Shown piece after piece: positions 60,429 to 64,000 of a stretch of DNA of 64,000 bases. Origin of the DNA: Cryobacterium zongtaii (lineage in GTDB: Bacteria > Actinomycetota > Actinomycetes > Actinomycetales > Microbacteriaceae); contig NZ_PPXD01000033.1 of NCBI RefSeq assembly GCF_002909375.1, positions 1-64,000 on the forward strand. The letters run 5' to 3'. A program made the position numbers and the translations under genes. Every line of letters begins with the position of its first letter. Within the stretch, counting starts at the first letter, position 1. The notes under the pieces were generated by a model. That model saw only the letters and a program-made list of their open reading frames with translations, was not told where the DNA came from and searched no databases.

Positions 60429-60489
60429 CGCGAGCTGTGACTTAAGCACCTTCCCAGAGCGTTTTTCGGTGCTTTTCTCACAGCTCTCG
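60429..60489. repeat. Palindromic repeat D, downstream of RidA
   Basis: 22-nt arms (60429-60450, 60468-60489; 18 of 22 pair). The left arm reads CGCGAGCTGTGACTTAAGCA-CC and the core begins TTCCC. It covers the last 12 bp of the convergent acyltransferase gene. A related copy, in the same orientation, lies at 61743-61803. Confidence 0.85.
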
Positions 60490-61683
60490 ACGTTGTCGTA
60501 CAGCCTCGGGGCGCGGATGCCCGGCCGAGAACCTGGCGCCGACCCGACCCGCCAGCGTCTGCGCGGGCAACTCCACCCAGCGGTACATCAGCTGGGCAAG
60601 CACCAGGCTCAGCGGCACCGAGACCAGCGCGCCCCACCACCAGTGCTCCGGCCCGAACAGCTGCGCGAAGGTCACCACGATGGGGAAGTGCACGAGGTAC
60701 AGGCTGAAGCTGATGGTTCCGAGCCAGGCCAGCAGGCGCCCGCTGAGCATCCGCTGCACCGGCGGCCACAGCGCCACGGTCGCCACGATCAACACCGCGC
60801 CCGGCACCCGCAGCGACAGGGCCACGCTGTTCCACGGCTCGGTCAACGCCGGCCGCAGCAGCCAGTACGCGATGAGCAGCACCGGCCCGAGCACGGCGAT
60901 CGCCGCCCAAACCAGGGTTCCGCCGCGCCGACTGACCAGCCGGGTCGACCAGGCCAGGAGTGACCCGTGGTTGGCCGCGAGCAGGGCACCCAGGCCGAAC
61001 GCCGGCAGGTACATCAGCGGCTCGATCTTGAGCAGGTACCCCGCGGTGGACGTGGCCAGCAGCAGCGCCACCCAGGCCAGGGTCCACCGGCGGGTGGCCA
61101 CGGCGAAGATCACGCCGATGGGCAGCAGCAGCGAGAACCACATCTCCCAGGCCAGCGACCAGAGCGGCGGGTTGACGTCGGGCCGGCCGGTGAAGCCCAG
61201 GATGCTGGCTTCGCGCAGCAGGTTGCCGATGCCGAGGTCGGGGCTGCCCTGCTTGGCCATCCACGCGCCGCCGGCGCCGGTGCGCGGCACGAGCAGGATC
61301 CACGCGGCGGCCAGGCCCACCGAGACGACCACCGGGATGGCCAGCCGGACGATGCGGCGCGGGTAGTACGCCAACCAGTCGTAGCCGGGTGCCTCCGCAG
61401 CCGGCCGGGTCCACTGCAGGCGCCGCAGCGGGGTGAGCACCAACACGAACCCGCTGAGCACGAAGAACACCAGCACGAACTCCGGGCCGGCGAAGAGGAT
61501 CTTCAGCGGCGACAGGGTGACCCACCAGGCGGGGGAGAACACGGCCACGTCGGCGCTGGAGGTGTACGCGGCCGAAATCGACGGCGCGGTCATCGACACG
61601 TGGTGCACGAGCACGATCACGGCGGCGACCCCGCGCAGGGCGTCGAGTCCGCCCATCCGGGTGCGGGAGTTATCTCGAGACAT
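60478..61683 (-). CDS. Acyltransferase 3 (OafA-type) membrane protein
   Basis: A 401-residue protein with about ten membrane helices. MGGLDALRGVAAVIVLVHH is the typical opening with the catalytic His; FVLVFFVLSGFVL follows. The ATG at 61683 is preferred to a GTG at 61692 because TACCGT stands 7 nt upstream of it. Such enzymes move acetyl or other acyl groups onto sugars of surface polymers. The gene is bracketed by two copies of one palindromic repeat. Confidence 0.9.
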   Translation of the reverse strand: MSRDNSRTRMGGLDALRGVAAVIVLVHHVSMTAPSISAAYTSSADVAVFSPAWWVTLSPLKILFAGPEFVLVFFVLSGFVLVLTPLRRLQWTRPAAEAPGYDWLAYYPRRIVRLAIPVVVSVGLAAAWILLVPRTGAGGAWMAKQGSPDLGIGNLLREASILGFTGRPDVNPPLWSLAWEMWFSLLLPIGVIFAVATRRWTLAWVALLLATSTAGYLLKIEPLMYLPAFGLGALLAANHGSLLAWSTRLVSRRGGTLVWAAIAVLGPVLLIAYWLLRPALTEPWNSVALSLRVPGAVLIVATVALWPPVQRMLSGRLLAWLGTISFSLYLVHFPIVVTFAQLFGPEHWWWGALVSVPLSLVLAQLMYRWVELPAQTLAGRVGARFSAGHPRPEAVRQRREL

Positions 61684-61742
61684 TTCGCCCACGGTATGGG
61701 GCGTTCGTGAACGTTTACTCCGAGCGCACCCGCCCGAAGGCT

Positions 61743-61803
61743 CGCGAGCTGTGAGAAAAGCACCTTCCCGGGCGTTCGGAAGGTGCTTGACTCACAGTTT
61801 GCG
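61743..61803. repeat. Palindromic repeat E, between acyltransferase and acs
   Basis: 26-nt arms (61743-61768, 61778-61803; 22 of 26 pair) with loop CGGGCGTTC. The sequence GAGCTGTGA...AAGCACCTTCCC is shared with repeat D. It ends 14 bp from the acs stop, so it may also close the acs transcript. Confidence 0.85.
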
Positions 61804-61817
61804 AGCGAGGAGCGCGG

Positions 61818-63779
61818 CTAGCGCATGCTCTCCGAGATGATCTGCATGATCGAGGTGTCGGCGAGGGTGGTGGTATCGCCGATCTCGCGGCCCTCTGCCA
61901 CATCGCGCAGCAGCCGCCGCATGATCTTGCCCGAGCGGGTCTTGGGCAGCTCGTTCACGATGTGGATCTCCCGCGGCCGGGCGATCGCCCCGATCTGCAA
62001 CGTCACGTGCGCGCGCAGCACGGCGCTGATGTCGGCGTGCGACGCCGCATCCGTCTGGCTGAACTTGATGATCACGAACGCCACCACGGCCTGCCCGGTG
62101 GTCTCATCGTGCGCGCCCACCACCGCGGACTCGGCCACCATGGGGTGCGCCACCAGCGACGACTCGATCTCGGCGGTGGACAGCCGGTGCCCGGAGACGT
62201 TCATCACGTCATCGACCCGGCCGAGCAGCCAGATGTCGCCGTCGCGGTCGAGCCGGGCGCCGTCGCCGGCGAAGTACAGCGGACCGTTCGGGGCATCTTG
62301 GAACTTCTCCCAGTAGGTCTCGATGAAGCGCTCCGGGTCGCCCCAGATGCCGCGCAGCATCGACGGCCACGGTTCGGTGACCACGAGCAGGCCGCCGTTG
62401 CCGTGCCCCACGTGCTCGCCGTCTTCACCGATCACGTCGATGGAGATGCCGGGGATGGCGACCTGCGCCGCGCCGGGCTTGGTCTCGGTGAGGCCGGGCA
62501 GCGCGGAGATCATGATCGCGCCGGTCTCGGTCTGCCACCAGGTGTCCACCACCGGGGTGATGTGGTTGCCGATCACCTCGCGGTACCACATCCACGCTTC
62601 CGGGTTGATCGGCTCACCGACAGAGCCGAGCAGGCGCAGGCTGGTCAGGTCGAACTTCTGCGGCTCCTGTCGGCCGATTTTCATGAACGTGCGGATGGCG
62701 GTGGGCGCCGTGTACAGGATGCTCACCTTGTGCTTCTCGATGATTTCCCACCACCGGCCGGGGTGCGGGGTGTCGGGGGTGCCCTCGTAGAGCACCTGGG
62801 TGGCGCCGTTGGCCAGCGGCCCGTAGACCACGTAGCTGTGGCCGGTGATCCAGCCCACGTCGGCGGTGCACCAGAACACGTCGGTCTCGGGCTTGAGGTC
62901 GAAGACGTTCTTGTGGGTGAAGGCCACCTGGGTGAGGTAGCCGCCGCTGGTGTGCAGGATGCCCTTGGGCTTACCGGTGGTGCCGGAGGTGTAGAGGATG
63001 AACAGCGGGTTCTCGGCCGGGAACGCCTGCGCCTCGTGCTCGCCGGAGACGGCGGCGAGCTCCTCGTGCCACCACTTGTCGCGTTCGTTCCACTCCACGT
63101 CGCCGCCGGTGCGGTTCACCACGAGCACGGTGCGCACCGAGGAGTCGCCACTGGCCAGGGCCGCGTCGACCGCGGGCTTGAGCGGGGTGGCCCGGCCCTT
63201 GCGGTAACCGCCGTCGGAGGTGATCACGACCACCGCTTCGGCGTCGTCGATGCGGGAGCGCAGGCTCTCGGCGCTGAAGCCGCCGAAGATCACCGAATGC
63301 ACGGCGCCGATGCGGGCCACGGCGAGCATCGCCACGACGGCCTCGGGGATCATCGGCAGGTAGATGGCCACCCGGTCGCCGGCGCGCACGCCGAGGCCGA
63401 GAAGCACGTTCGCGGCACGTTTGACCTCCTCGGTGAGCTCTGCATAGGTGATCGAGCGGGTATCGCCCGGCTCACCCTCCCAGTGCAGCGCCACCCGGTC
63501 GCCGTTGCCGGCGAGCACGTGCCGGTCGAGGCAGTTGTACGCCACGTTGAGCTCGCCGTCGTCGAACCACTTGGCGAACGGCGGATTGGTCCAGTCGAGG
63601 GTGCGGGTGAACGGTTTGTGCCAGTGCAGGAGGTCGCGGGCCTGCTCGGCCCAGAAACCAAGCCGATCTGCTGCGGCATCCGTGTAAAGAGCCTCGGTCG
63701 CCACTGATGTCGCGGCAAACTCCGGAGACGGCGGGAATCGGCGGCTTTCGTGGAGAAGATGGTCGATTTGCACGCTCAT
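61818..63779 (-). CDS. acs: Acetyl-CoA synthetase
   Basis: Activates acetate to acetyl-CoA via acetyl-AMP. It has 653 residues, the usual length. Start [18 protein letters not shown] at 63779 behind AAGGAG; the frame is open upstream but lacks support. Core motifs are [15 protein letters not shown] (P-loop), [32 protein letters not shown] and [15 protein letters not shown], whose Lys is the acetylation-controlled residue in the family. The 221 bp upstream to the window end are AT-rich with no gene; they probably hold the promoter. Confidence 0.97.
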   Translation of the reverse strand: MSVQIDHLLHESRRFPPSPEFAATSVATEALYTDAAADRLGFWAEQARDLLHWHKPFTRTLDWTNPPFAKWFDDGELNVAYNCLDRHVLAGNGDRVALHWEGEPGDTRSITYAELTEEVKRAANVLLGLGVRAGDRVAIYLPMIPEAVVAMLAVARIGAVHSVIFGGFSAESLRSRIDDAEAVVVITSDGGYRKGRATPLKPAVDAALASGDSSVRTVLVVNRTGGDVEWNERDKWWHEELAAVSGEHEAQAFPAENPLFILYTSGTTGKPKGILHTSGGYLTQVAFTHKNVFDLKPETDVFWCTADVGWITGHSYVVYGPLANGATQVLYEGTPDTPHPGRWWEIIEKHKVSILYTAPTAIRTFMKIGRQEPQKFDLTSLRLLGSVGEPINPEAWMWYREVIGNHITPVVDTWWQTETGAIMISALPGLTETKPGAAQVAIPGISIDVIGEDGEHVGHGNGGLLVVTEPWPSMLRGIWGDPERFIETYWEKFQDAPNGPLYFAGDGARLDRDGDIWLLGRVDDVMNVSGHRLSTAEIESSLVAHPMVAESAVVGAHDETTGQAVVAFVIIKFSQTDAASHADISAVLRAHVTLQIGAIARPREIHIVNELPKTRSGKIMRRLLRDVAEGREIGDTTTLADTSIMQIISESMR

Positions 63780-64000
63780 GATGGTTCGCTCCTTTGCGAG
63801 TTCAGGCGGTGGCGGGGCGCCGCGGCGGACCCGTCCCTGAACCCTACACGGCGGATACGCCCGTTCCGAGGACAAATTTGCCCGGAAGAACGGCCGGTTT
63901 TCTGCTCTGGATATTTTTGAAATCGTGCTCTCACGGGCTCATATTTTCGTGTCCTCATTTAGGGGGACCCGGAGGACTTGCGGATCTGATTTTCCCAAGT

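Overview
The window is high-GC actinobacterial chromosome. Gene order (dnaX-recR-lysC-asd at the left, acs at the right), codon use, frequent GTG/TTG starts, four-base stop/start overlaps and the family content all suggest Microbacteriaceae, perhaps a Cryobacterium-like genus; the genus is inference from general resemblance, not a database match. Several genes have no Shine-Dalgarno sequence but carry a TANNNT-type -10 hexamer 5-8 nt before the start codon, so leaderless transcription looks common.

Left block (1-16.5 kb): housekeeping genes for replication and repair (dnaX C-terminus, recR) and the aspartate pathway (lysC with an internal beta-subunit start, asd). A signalling and polysaccharide island follows at 5-15 kb: a GGDEF-EAL protein, a PAS histidine kinase, a membrane protein with a degenerate GGDEF domain, a lipoprotein, a processive-type family 2 glycosyltransferase, an Hpt-like protein without its phospho-histidine, an OmpR-type regulator and a secreted GH6 cellulase-like enzyme. 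Together these look like a c-di-GMP-linked beta-glucan (cellulose-like) synthesis and trimming locus. Then mqo.

Middle-left (16.5-26 kb): a COG1533-type radical SAM gene sits behind a perfect actinobacterial SOS box. A lower-GC insert follows, carrying a DUF4190-Ltp membrane protein that resembles phage superinfection-exclusion lipoproteins, and then a displaced remnant of a radical SAM 3' end. Next comes a sensor cluster: an HK plus a membrane pseudo-kinase as two genes, tdk, a LuxR-type regulator, and a single protein in which an HK and a pseudo-kinase half are fused through a linker encoded by a dispersed repeat.

Middle (26-51 kb): a Wzx/Wzy-type exopolysaccharide cluster with visibly lower G+C and patchwork character. 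It holds a Wzz/BY-kinase, an LMW phosphatase, an initiating sugar-phosphate transferase, six glycosyltransferases or candidates, a hexapeptide acetyltransferase, Wzy and Wzx proteins, gmd and fcl (GDP-fucose), and a Tat-exported beta-helix protein. A decayed stretch with pseudogene and IS3 remnants follows, then a Pro-rich wall protein, DUF4012, ugd, a HAD phosphatase, an LCP ligase and VanZ.

Right block (51-64 kb): an MFS exporter, tRNA-Pro(CGG), two paralogous bifunctional class A PBPs with PASTA domains flanking a metallophosphoesterase, a DUF4177 protein, RidA, an acyltransferase-3 gene bracketed by two copies of one palindromic repeat, and acs. Intergenic regions carry several long palindromes, two 9-bp tandem arrays and a dispersed TCGGTCGAGCCTGTCGAGACC-type repeat. 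No CRISPR array, rRNA gene or intact transposase was seen.
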